Shown here: positions 12,083 to 24,200 of the stretch, piece after piece
Layout: each line of letters starts with the position of its first letter
Position numbering within the stretch: the first letter of the stretch is position 1
From: Gordionus sp. m RMFG-2023
Taxonomy: Eukaryota; Nematomorpha; Gordioida; Chordodea; Parachordodidae
DNA: 64,000 nucleotides
NCBI RefSeq assembly: GCF_954871325.1
Contig: NC_088777.1
Location: 5,086,509-5,150,508 of the forward strand
Reading direction: 5' to 3'
Notes under the pieces: model-generated
Seen by the model: the letters and a program-made list of their open reading frames with translations, nothing else
Told to the model about the DNA's origin: nothing
Database searches by the model: none
Translations under genes and position numbers: made by a program

Positions 12083-14370
12083 CGTATCATTAAGTTCCTT
12101 TTTTTTAAAAAAAAAATGAATATTAATACATGTTTCATCTTTTAATTATTATTTTAATTTATTTTCAAAATTACCTTTGGGAGGAAATAAAAGTGTATTT
12201 AGATTCTAGTGTTAATGTAAAAAAAACGAATGGTTTCGACATGTAGGATAGCGTTATAAATCGTTAAATCACTATTTTTTAGATTCATCTGTTACGTTAC
12301 AACCCTATTCATTTTTCATTTAATAATCAGTCGTATCGGTTAAAATTGTATCGTAACCATGAGTATTGTTACATATCTGATTTTATAAATAAACAGAAGT
12401 TTTTGAATCTTAAAATTTTAAAACATAACTATTATAAAATCATATTATCTAACAAACTGTATATTTTAATTTGTCCTTTTTACGAATCAATTATTGCATT
12501 TATTGTAGAATTCCCATTTCAAAATAAAAATTAAATATAAATTTTTTTTTAAGTTTTCTTTATTTTTCAACTTCATATAAAGAATAATTCATTTATTTTA
12601 TAATTTTTCCGCCACGTCCAAATAAATAATACAAATATAATAAATCACTTGAACCCATATATAAAATGTTGAACAGTTAATATGTTATGACTTGGTGTTT
12701 TTTTTATAAATCTTCCAAAATTATTTGGAATCCAAGTTACCATTTTATCAATTTTAATATAATATATAAAATTGCAAAGCTATAGATACAATTTTTTTAT
12801 TTTACCCATTTTTATATTAATCAGATGTATAATTGTTAATCGCAATGTTTAAATAAAAAATTACATGTTGAAGGATATGTTTTTATATAATTGGGAAGCC
12901 CCAAAGGAAAATATACATAATAAATATTTATCGGTGTCTAACTGGCATTTTATTCCTTTTTAATTGGCTTAGCGAATCGACCTTTGAACAATATGGGACC
13001 ATCTTTATGAACTATATAAAAACAAGAAAGGAATGTCCATTATATTTAGTCTAAATCCGAGCACTACTAACTGTTTTCATAGATTGCACCACGGCAGCAC
13101 CTTCAGAGCCCTCAGCAGTAATTTTCAATTTAACTTTATGATTTATTTGAGTTAGATCCAAATGTGAATCCTTTTCTATATTGTTCATACCACCCCTAAT
13201 TAATGGTACAAATTAAATCATATAATTAAGTTATTTTAAAATAGTATTTATATCTATGGTTGTAAAACTTTTAATTGAATTTATAGCTAAAGAAAATAAG
13301 ATAAATATTAATATATTAATTAAATAGGTATTAAAAATTTCGGGCTTGGCCGGGCTTGAAAAATTAGGCCCGATGCAGATCACTATCATTAAGTTCCTTT
13401 TTTTTATTAAAAAAAATGAATATATATACATATTTCATTCTTTCAATTATGATTTTACTTTATGTCCATAATTTTTCCTTTACCTTTAGAGGGAAAAAAT
13501 GAAATGTATCATGATTCTAGTTGTAAAGGTAAAACTAATCAGCTTCCAACATGTAGGATTGGGTTACAAAATAGTTAAAACCTCACTAATTTTAAACATA
13601 TGTTAGATTTCAACCGTATTTATTTTGTTTTGATAATCGTAGATATCGGTTAAAATCGAATCGTAAACATGAGTAACGCGTTATATTTCATTATTATAAG
13701 ATAATCAGAAGTTATTGAATCTGAATCAAACCTTTTATAAAATTATAAAACTTAACTATTATAATATTATCTATCAAACTGTATATTTTAAATTGTTCTT
13801 TCTACAAATCAAATTTTAACAAACTATTGTAGAATTCCCATTTACAAAATTAAAATTAACCTCCCAAATTTTTTTTTAAGGTTATCTTTACTTTTCGACA
13901 TCATAAAAAGAATGAGTGATTTGTTTCATAATATTTCCGACAAGGTTCAAGAAATACAACAATAACCTAAACCTATATATAAAATGGTATGGAGGAAAAA
14001 ATAGTTTGTTAAGATTCTAGTGTCAAGGTAAAACTAATCATTTTCCGATATGGATAGGGTTACAAATCGTTAAACCTCACATTTTTTTTAGAAACATCTG
14101 ATACATTACAACCTTTTTCACTTTGTTTTAATAATCAAGTAATATCGGTTAAAATTGTCGTAACCAAGAGTATAGCGACATATCTAATCATTTTAGATAA
14201 ACAGAAATTTTTGAATATGAATCAAACCTTTTATAAAATTTCTAAAACTTAACTATTATAAAATTATATTATTTATCAAACTGTATATTGTTCTTTCTAC
14301 AAATCTATCGGATTTCCATTTACACTATCAAATTTAATCCCATTTTGTTTCATAATTTTTCCACCACGTC
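12083..14370. repeat. Three diverged copies of a 400-560-bp repeat
   Basis: Copies lie at about 12083-12640, 13387-13960 and 13990-14370 in the same orientation. Shared landmarks are AGATTCTAGT/TGATTCTAGT, ACATGTAGGAT, TATCGGTTAAAAT, AAACTGTATATT and a final TTTCCxxCAxGT. The first two copies also share the lead TCATTAAGTTCCTTTTTTTT; the third starts later. Short open stretches occur (for example 12346-12534) but differ between copies, so I do not call them genes. Between copies one and two lies a serpin exon remnant (12950-13195). Confidence 0.8.
12950..13195 (-). pseudogene. Serpin last-exon remnant (reactive-centre loop and C-terminus)
   Basis: On the minus strand, after an acceptor (CATTAATTAG, exon from 13195), the frame reads INHKVKLKITAEGSEGAA, the serpin hinge before the reactive-centre loop, then VQSMKTVSSARI as loop. 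A TAG follows, then GHSFLVFI, a one-base shift, and VHKDGPILFKGRFAKPIKKE with a stop at 12950. The order hinge, loop, H-[PS]-F-L-x-F-I, G-P-I-L-F-x-G-R is the canonical serpin C-terminus. The stop and frameshift argue for a pseudogene unless they are sequence errors. The upstream serpin exons were not found. If expressed it would be a protease inhibitor, but the P1 residue cannot be assigned safely. Confidence 0.75.
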
Positions 14371-15390
14371 AATTGCTTTTATAAATAAACTTTGGACAAA
14401 TTGTCGGTCTAGAATTGGAGTGCTACACTAGTCATTTTCAAAATTTTTGAGTTATTTATTCCCAATATATATATATAAATAAAAACTAGATTAAAAAAAT
14501 ATTAATTTTTGTCAAAGTTATAGCAGCATGGCCTAATCCTATATTATCTCACTTAATCACGTGTTGTATTTCCCTCCTTCTTTAATTTTTTGCTCTCAGG
14601 ACTCTGACAATTTTTATTGTACTTCTAAATATGGTTTAATAAGTCCATTAATAATTTTATATATGAAATTACTTCTAGTTAGTGGATATTTTTGTATTTG
14701 CTATATTATGTGAATTAATTGATATTTATGTTAGAAGTGTGTAAAACCTCTTTAAAATGATATCATTTTTTTGTCATTCAATCACCATGTCTAACCTACC
14801 TTTAGTCATACAAAATTTTATCAGGCTTACTTGTATCATTTTTATCAACATTTTATTATGGTAGAAAGTTGATAACATTATGACATACTTTTTTCTTCTT
14901 CTTTGATATGATAATTATGTTATTTTTTCATATCAGCTCATACGAAAAATGATATTACATTTTAAATAATTTTTACTATATTTACTTCCAGAATCTGCAA
15001 ACATCATAATTAAACGATAAAAAATAATTTATAAAAAAATTACATATTTATACTCTGATGGGGTTCTAAACCCTAATTAGTTATAAAATGCTTATTAAAA
15101 GCTACTCCAAAATATGTAATTTGGAATACAGATTTCTAAGATATATTTTATGAAGCTACTGAAGATTTCAAATCACAAAAATAAACCCTTTTAAATGTAA
15201 TATCAATTCTTGAGAGCCTGGGGTTTCGTATATTTCTATAGAATATTGAAGGGTTAAGCTTTACTTGCTCATTAAACATAGAGGAGATTTATATAGCCCT
15301 TCAACTTCATAGAAGCAAAGTAAATGAAAGAAAACTAAGGAATGTGGTGAGGCCTTCATCAATATTAAATGTGATTTGAAAAGAGCAACG
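14371..15390. other. A+T-rich spacer
   Basis: No open frame with coding character, no repeat boundary and no RNA gene seen. Confidence 0.5.
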
Positions 15391-15399
15391 ATGGTTTAG

Positions 15400-15720
15400 A
15401 ATGATCATTCTAATAAATGTACATTTCAATGTCATAAAAAAGTTAATGCAGATCAGAGTAAAATTATTAATGAGGCTTTTTGTAGCTTAGCTGATAAAAC
15501 TAAAAGATTTTTATAGCTTGTTAGGACTCCATGTAGGAGAGGGGTAAAAGATTCTTTAAATTATAAAATTCATACTAATATTTTTTTTAAAGTGGAGAAT
15601 ATTAAAATTAGAGTTAGCTGAAAATTTTTCTTACAAATACTTGAAATAAGTAATAAAATATTAGTTATTTCTTTAAAAATTTATTCTGAAGACAAGCGAG
15701 GATTATTTTGTCTTGGACGT
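15400..15720 (+). pseudogene. Transposase-like fragment, Cys-rich N-terminal type (possibly Sola)
   Basis: One plus frame with two stops reads NKCTFQCHKKVNADQSKIIN, a region around RTPCRRGVKD, then FFKVENIKIRVS and KFFLQILEISNKI. The order C-x-F-x-C-x-K-[KR]-V, a short linker, and (V)(C)KKFFLxxLxIS is what I remember for a family of insect transposase-like proteins related to Sola elements. The family name is from memory and tentative; the fragment is certainly degenerate and lacks a catalytic domain. Confidence 0.4.
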
Positions 15721-15729
15721 CCGTATTGA

Positions 15730-18116
15730 TAGGAATTAGTAGGGTATTTGAAGTCGGGTGAGGGAAATTGCTTTGTAGAATGTATATTAGTAGTAGGGAA
15801 TAAGAATTTTATTTAAAACAAATTTTTATTATGAAAAGTTAACTGATATTATAAAAATCTCTTTTTATATTTAAAGTAAATCAATTATGTAAATATATAT
15901 CATATAAAATCACGATACCTTCGTTATTTACAATTTATTAACAAAATAATCTAAAAATATAATATTTTTATCATTTTTTAAGGTTATTAATAATTTTAAT
16001 GCTGGAAAATGATTATGATAAAATGTGTACGACGTAAAAAATAAGATAATGACAAAATGATATGCAGGGACCAAATAATAAAATCTGGCAAACTTCACTC
16101 ATTAAAATAAATTAACATTTGCAAATCAATTTTATTTTCACTACACATAACAGACAATTTAATGAATTATCACATAAAATTAATGTAATATAAATTTTTT
16201 TTTTCTCCGTAATTTAATTCCCGCAAAATTTTCAACTAACTCAATATATATAGAACGCAAATATATTTTAATGCACTTTAACCTCGAGATGCTTTTCCCA
16301 GAACAATCATGGTTACATATAGAGATTGCAGTGAATAAATTAGGAAATATAGATTTATGTTTATTTGAAAATATGTAATTGATTTGAAAGTGTTTCTTTT
16401 ATGCAACAGCCTTCTTCAGAAGAGGAATAATTAAACTTCGAATTATTCTGGTTGCGAATATATCTTCTAAGGCATCGTTTTTAGTAGCCCTTAAAATATT
16501 CAATAAAATTTACAGATAAAAGCCCTACCTAATAGTGCTCCTCCCAACTCCTATTATACTTCATAATTTATATTAATTTTTAAAAAAAATGTGCAAGAAA
16601 AAATTAATATAATAAAGATGGTATAGCTATGGCGCAGGATCATTATTGAAATTAAAGGTGTTAGGAAATTGTAAAGAGTCTATCGTTATTAGTATAAAAG
16701 GAGAGAAAAATAAATAAAGGCAGCATGTTAATGTATTTAGAGAGAAGCGTAGAAGTGCCTGATGATATATTCTGTTTATTGATATTCTTTTATAACTTTT
16801 ACACATTGTACTTCATAGAAAAACTATCGTTTTTGTTAGCCAGTTAAACGATTCAAGGATAATCAAAACTTTTTTTTATATCAAAATTCTATATTTTATG
16901 GAATATCTTCTTTTAATCTCCATTGTTATACATAATCTTAATTTAGGTATTACAATATTATATTTTGAATAGATAAAAAAAATCTTTTTTAAAAAATAAT
17001 CAAATATTGCGGACCTCAATCCTGAATAAACTTATTTTTGGGGGAATGAACATCGAATTTTAATAAAAAATAAAGCACATTAATCAGTTTGAGGCAGTGG
17101 CGTATCTACGGGGGTGGTTTTCGGGTTTGGACCCCTCCCAGAGCAAAATTTTTTTTTTAGATTATACGTTCAAAAGACTTAAAAGTGATTTTATATCAAT
17201 TATATTTTTCTGGTTTTGATGTTTGTGAAGGATATTATATTACTATTGAAATTATTCTGGATAGTATTATAATAAAGTAATTGAGAATAATCTACTCCCA
17301 GCTTTTATATGTATGGACCCCCTCTAAGGAAAATTCCTAGCTACGCCACTGGTTTGAGGTGATATATCTTTCTAAAGTGAAAATAAAAAGATATAGTTAT
17401 TTAAATATTATAGAATTATACCAGGGTTAGACAATTTTTCAAAAAATATATTTGAATACAGATACAAATACTATTTAAAATATCTAACACATAAGATATT
17501 TTTGGACAAACAAACAGACAAAATGTATAAAACTTTATTATGTTTTATTCTATACGATAATATAATCTGTAAAAAAATTTGCGAAAATTAACTGAGGTAG
17601 TAAATAGACAGAACTTTATATTTTTTGTTGTATAACATAAAATAATGCCATAATAATATTTGTAAAATAAAACTGTATTATAATATTTGGAAAACGTTAG
17701 TTAAAAAAATAATAATATAAATATATTTTTAAACAAGTGTGTATATGCAGTATTAATCGTGCATTATTTAAGCCTATTCAGATGATTGGAAACGAAACAT
17801 GACAATTTAATCCACACGGAGATTGATTAACCCTCATGTGGTGTAAAGTCAGGCAGACAAAATATTTGTCTTTTTAAAATCGAAATAACTACAAAATTAT
17901 GAAATTATTCTCAACATTTAAAAATTCTTTTTTAAAAAAAACTGCCCTTGATAGTAGGTAGTGTGGGGCTAATTTTTTTTTCTCTTCCTAATCGATATAA
18001 GCTAAAAATAATATATGACTATTTGATTTTTTTTTATCATCTACAGATAAATTGACTAAATAACAAATTTTGATTAACTTTATAATCGATTATTATTAAT
18101 ATATTGACTAACTAAA
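15730..18116. other. Spacer downstream of Ku70
   Basis: Mostly A+T-rich and without genes, except a hAT MITE at 17095-17351. An isolated open stretch on the minus strand at 16402-16497 looks coding but could not be joined to anything. Confidence 0.45.
17095..17351. mobile_element. hAT-type MITE, 257 bp
   Basis: Terminal inverted repeats CAGTGGCGTATCTAC and CTAGCTACGCCACTG (inverse of CAGTGGCGTAGCTAG) are flanked by a perfect 8-bp target duplication, GTTTGAGG (17087-17094 and 17352-17359). Just inside each end are the words GGACCCCTCC and GGACCCCCTC, in the same orientation. No coding capacity. Confidence 0.92.
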
Positions 18117-18245
18117 TTATTTTTTATCATATTTTTGAAAATATGTATTCAGGGTCTTGACGAAACTGGCCTTGTTCCCAGAAGATTTTTGAATTTTGAG
18201 CAGAGAACAGTATTCTTTGAGAATTGGTATCGTCATTTTTGGAAA
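18117..18245 (-). CDS. XRCC6: Ku70 terminal exon: SAP domain
   Basis: Forty-two codons plus stop after the acceptor CGAATTAG. The product reads FPKMTIPILKEYCSLLKIQK then SSGNKASFVKTLNTYFQK, which lines up with the SAP helices of human Ku70 ([32 protein letters not shown]). SAP domains bind DNA and place Ku70 on the broken end. The preceding 72-bp exon (18880-18951) gives the basic linker RKQKVELDIKKDLSHI; its donor GTATTAA leaves phase 0, matching this exon. Another minus frame is open across this segment but does not encode SAP. Confidence 0.88.
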   Translation of the reverse strand, partial: FPKMTIPILKEYCSLLKIQKSSGNKASFVKTLNTYFQKYDKK

Positions 18246-21200
18246 CTAATTCGTTATAAACATATAAATAAGTGTTGTTACTAAAAGGATAAAGCCAATC
18301 ATTCAACATATAAATTCATTAAAATATTATATCTTGAATTTTAAGTCTAAGATCCTTTTTCTTTAAAATGGAAATAAAATGGGATATACATATAGGTGAA
18401 ATAGAAGATCAAGAAGAATAGATGCATCAGTAATTTGCGAAACTGGTTCAAAAATGTATTAGTTTTTTGTATTTTATGGATTGGTTCGGGAGGGGATGGG
18501 CTTAACTTACCAAAGCAATAAGGCCTAAATCAATTTTTTTTTCTATAACCTTGAGGCTCGACCCGATAAGAATAATCGTTAAAGAAACTATTAAATTTCC
18601 TTTTCACTCTTATTTATGGCTGATTTTGCAGATCGGACTTTAACAAATAGGGAATTTTTTTAAATCAGCTGATTAGTAAATAAAAAAATAATATTTATAG
18701 TAATAAAACCACAATTCTTAAGATTTCAGGTAGACGCCAAAATTAAAAGAGTGTATAAACATTTAAGTAAAAATTTAGTTGTCTCATGTCATAACAAACA
18801 CCTAAACTTGTCGATAGTAATTTAGAAAGAATAAGAATTACATTTTTTTTTTAAATTAATTACTATAAAATATTAATACTTCGTTATTTTCGTAACATTG
18901 CCTGATATGGCTGAGATCCTTCTTAATATCCAATTCGACTTTCTGTTTGCGCTAAAAAATAATTGAAAGTTAGTATTATAGTAGAAGGATATTTATTTGT
19001 TTTAAAAATATCGAATTCACCATGACACATACATTAACCACAAATTTATATTATGCTATGCTCTGCATAGAAGAACCTAATTTTAATAAACTTGTTCGGT
19101 ATACTCTAATAAATAAATATCATCAGTTGGTTACTTTGGCGCCAAAAATGAGCCCCAACCACTAATACTGGTATGTGTGATAGGCCTGAACCTGGCAAAT
19201 ATGGGATGGGATTAAATGATAAACACAAAAGATCATGCGATCTTCATTATTAAAATGGTAGCTGTATTAACCTAATTAAATATCTCAGACCTAACTCACA
19301 TCAAGCCTTAACCATAACATATTTGGTTTATGAAGCCTTTTTAAGATAAATATGTAATGTAAATGTGGTTATTGCATGGCATAAAACCTTTGAAGAGCCA
19401 GCCGACTCTGTTTCTTCATCTTCGGATTGCGACGTTGGCAAATTTAAAATCTTTTTGAACTCGGCCACGGGTTTAGCCAATCTTTCCTCTATGATCTTAA
19501 AATTTGGCAGGGTCGAATCTACGAAAGCGTGCTTTTTATCGACCGCTTTTATGGATGGTCTATCCAAGGCCAAAGCTTCTAAAACTCTATAATGCCTTTG
19601 TAGTACTTTAATGATGATTTGAGAAATAAAATTTTATAAATTGAAGCGTTAGCACAGAATGAGCAAAGGATTAATTAGACAAGGAAGTAAAGTTAAAATT
19701 TATAAATTAACACATAAAAGGGCCGTGTGAAACATATATCTTAGAAGCTACTATAGATTTTTATAACACATTAAATCTCTAACCCTAAATTGATTTTAAA
19801 AAATTATTATACAAAATTTTCATAACATTTATTAAAAAGAGTGCCAAAAAATATAAGCAAAATTGGCCTAAATATTTCCTTTTTTTAAAAAATATTATTA
19901 AATATAAATTTAACATGCAATAAATGAATACTATTTGTTTGATTTTAATATTTAAGTATTAGTATAAAAGAAATTTGTTTTCAAATAATCGTGATATATA
20001 AGCTCTTAGAAAATGCGTTTCTGTTTCCAAAAAAAATAAAAATCATTTAACATAAATACATTATCTAGTTTTTTTGGATTAACTATCATCTCTCAAGTGT
20101 AGCTTATCCCATAAAACTTCCCGGGGGCTTAGGATAGTTATAATGTGATAATTTATGCACATTTAATTATAAAAAGACCCATTATCTTCGAGAATTTTAT
20201 TTTATAGCATTGCGTAAAATTATTTTAAAAAAAGTTTACCAAATAAAATAATTACTAATTCCAAAAGATGTGTAACGGATTATGGAGAAGCTTTACCCTG
20301 ATTACCCCCCTCATTCATAGTCAGCGCTAATTCGTGGCAAATTATACAAAATACGCTTAACTGTGAATGAGGGGTAACGTATACTACACTGAAGAAAAAT
20401 GATGCGCGTATTAATATATAACCTGGGTTTTCGAAATTCGTAACGCTGTAAGTAAATTTCAGGCGTCGAACTATTTCTTTCGCTTTTTCTAAAGACGCGG
20501 AAGCCACTTTTTCGCCTTGTCAAATTAAAAAAATCAATAAATGTTTATAGCGTGAAATAATGTGGCACGCGTATGTCTTATGGTATTCTAGGTCTGAGCT
20601 CTTTTTCTTATTTTTTTTAGGTTTTGATGTATCATATGCGTTGCGTTATTTATTCCCTCCAAACTTACTATTTTTACATATATGCAGAATGATTGGAAGA
20701 CAAATTAGCAGTAAAGTGGCCACTTTATTGTAACTCGTAATAAAGTGGCCAGGCAAGACCATAAATCAATTACAAGTTTTATCTTATAAAACGGCAAAAT
20801 ATCAAATTTATATATATAAATTCGTAGTTTATCAAAATTTTGTGAGGGTTAGGACACTCCTTTATGGTAAGCGCGAAATACAGGGTTATCGTTCAAGCAA
20901 TTTCTAAATAATCGCATTTTATAAATCAAGCTTCTCTTGAGGATATCGTGATAATTCGCGCTTACTATAAACGAAGCCCTAATTGTCATTTTGGGGCGGG
21001 GGTAGCGACCAACTACTGTCGGTCTATCTTTGATTCAGAGAGTGTTTCAATTTTTTTTAAAGCATTTCCAACGAGCTCAATTTTTTTTTTAAAAAAAACT
21101 TAATTGAAAATTTTTAAATAAAAATAAAATAGAAAAACTTATTTCGTATTTCGAATTGTCCGGGTAAGAGAGTTTCCTAAAATCTTCGGCGTAGGGCAGA

Positions 21201-24200
21201 TACTTCACGTGGAAACCAGGGGGTTCCATTTGAAGACCTTCTGAGTTTAAATCTTCAAGCTATTAGCCAAAAAATGAAAATAATAGAATTAATTAAAACC
21301 CTAAGGACTGGTGTCCTTAGTGATGTTGTTAAAAAGCCCGATTCGGAGATTTTTAGAATATTATGTAAGCATGGAGATTTTATTCTCATAGCTGGCAGTG
21401 GAAACCTCTATTTTGCTAAATCTTGAGGCTTTAACATAATATTATTTTGGCTAAAATCATAATAGGGCTTTTTAACAACACTGGTCCTAAGCTAGTCTTA
21501 ATTTTTTGTTCTTAATCTCGCATAGGGAGTTGTATTCAGAAAAACAGCCAGGAAACTTGTCTTTTTTTTAACTATAAATAATTTCCATATGATATAAGGG
21601 TAATGATACCTTTAAAAATAGGTTTAAAGATGGCACACATTCTTATTTTTGTCTAAAAATCTTATTCTATTCAGATAGCTATATATAAGAAATTCTAAAA
21701 AGGGAAGAAAAATGGATGGCCTAAGATTGACCCATTATTATGTCTTTCTTAAAAATAAATGTAAATAAAAAATCGTAATGTTTAAATATATATCGTATGG
21801 GGGATTCGGAATCTCTTGATTTTAAACTTTACCGAGGGGCGATTTAAAAAATTTTAAATTTCGATTTAACCGGAAATGTATTCTATCATGTGCAGAGTAT
21901 TTATCCTATAAATTTCAACTGATTTCAGCCATAGACATTTTTAGTATTTTTTTAAATTTATAATGAAAAATCCATATAAAAATTAGTATAAATTAGAAGT
22001 AGTTCTAAAGTTCGTGGCAAAATTGGAAATAGGGTAAATACTCTACACATACTAGAATACATTTCCGGTTAAATCGAGTTTAAAAAATTTTTAAATCGCC
22101 CTCGGTAAAGAGATTCCGAATCCCCACGAGATTCAGAATCCCCGTATGACATATATAAAACTCTTTTACGTGTTTGTTTAAAAAGAAGAATAAATAATCA
22201 GATATTTTAAAAGATCTTAAATTTAGCCAAATTAAATATTTATCAGGAATTATATGACATTAATTTATTTTTTTTTCTATGGAATTATTAAAATAAAAAA
22301 ATGTATTATTTATTATTAATACGTACTTATTTTAAATAACAACTTATATGAATAATGATGGTAAAAAAAATGACATATTTTTTAAATTTTACAAAAATCT
22401 TTATTTCTTCTTAAAAACTTTTAATAAATAAAAAAAATAATATAATTACAATAAAATATAAGTAATTCTTGTTGGACATAAAGGTATTTTAAAAAAATAT
22501 AATTTAACAATTAAAATTAATACAAATGATTATATGAGAAAGCAGAAAAATAAATTCTAAATAATTAAGGGAAGAGGAAAAAGATCTAGGTTATTCCGAC
22601 TGCTCAGGGAATGAACACCCATGAAATATATGAAATTAATTAGATTTTATAATCTGAATTTCTATGCGTTGACTTAAGTAGACACCTTCTTTTGGGTCTC
22701 CTGATTTAGTTCTTAAGGCTCTGCCAAGCTTTTTAATTAGGTTAAGAGCCTGTCTTAAAAAGGATGTTAAGGTTGTAATAACAACTGGTACGAAATTATA
22801 TTCATCAGGAATATTCATATTTTTGTTCGTTTTAAAATCTTGTGTATTTTAAAATGTCCTTATTGATGTTGGAAGGTGGGAGGGGGTCAGCGCAAGAGAA
22901 ATCACATCCTGGAAATCGGCTTTTCTCCCAAGGAATTTGTGTAATTCCATCGGGTCGTCTCCGATCAGTAAAGAGACCTGGAGATTCTAAAATGGCAGGA
23001 AAACCAGCGGACTGTAAAGTCCGTTTTATGAGAGCATTGCATCTGTTATGTCGGATTGAACGTCCACTGCTAGATGCAATGGAGGCAATGACGGCCAGTT
23101 TGACTTACTGGCTTCTTGCACTTGGCACACTCATATGAGAATGAGGCAATCACATTTAAGCAAATGGGCACTGCAAAGCTGAATTTTTGGTTTGACAGAT
23201 CGAGCTCAAGACTTTTAAAGGGAATGACGTCTAGGTATTCATATCCAGAACCTTGGTTGAGAGAGGCTAATAAGGCATGATCTTCACATAGCAGGGTCGA
23301 AAAGAGGTAATCAACGGACCTTAATCATTAAATTATCCCAATCCTTTCATGGAAGGCTGGAGGTTGGCATTCATCACCGCAGCGGCGCATCTGGCAAGGA
23401 TAGGTGTTCAGTTATTGTTTTGGAGCTTGCCAATATGGACGAGACGAAACAAATAATCGAGTAATCCTATACCTCCTTTATCCTAGGAAAGAGTGGCTTG
23501 ATGCCATGAATTGGAGTTAAATTTGAGATTAGTTATTTTTCCATAATGTTTTTATTATGGATTCATATGCTTTTAAAGGTTCAGGATGTTAAAAATGGCC
23601 GTTTACCGTAACACTATGAGAATCTTCGGTAGAAGTTTTTAATTAAAAAGGAAGATTTATGTGTGGGAAGCTGTATGAGTAGCTCTTTCATATTGTTTAA
23701 ATTATTAGAAGTAGCTTGGAAAAAGGTTTCAACCGATACGTAACCTCTAACTGATGATCCAAGATATGTTAGTTCTTCGGCCTTAAAATTGATTTTAGCA
23801 ATGCATACAACATAATGAAACGATCTGCCTTCCTAAAATCCCCAGTTACATTTTAAATTGCTATGCGAATCCCTCCATCTTACAATATAGTTAATATAGG
23901 CTTTCTTATTGAGAAGAAATTCAACAGGGTGATCCCCTAAGCTCGAATTTTATTCTGTCTAGGAATAGACAATCTAGTTAAAAAAAACAGCTGCCGATTA
24001 GATCTTCATCTCTGGTACATATATGACGAGATTATAAGCGGTAGTCTAGAAGAAATAGCCAAAGCCTTAGAAATTTTACAAACGGATGGGCCAGACAAAG
24101 ACCTTCTCCTAAACGTCGACAAAACAGAATTCTGCCAACTCACCTAATCTCCCTAATGTCACGCCTTTAAAGAGCTTAAGGCCAAAGAATTAACACATTT

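Noticed and set aside
16402-16497. Minus-strand open stretch resembling a terminal exon with a truncated SAP-like helix (ALEDIFATRIIRSLIIPLLK)
   Set aside because: First taken for the Ku70 end, but its phase does not fit exon 18, and the real SAP exon at 18117-18245 joins perfectly. Probably chance.
22842-23138. 98-codon plus-strand open frame
   Set aside because: Antisense of the LINE copy B endonuclease region; its reverse strand carries the family motifs.
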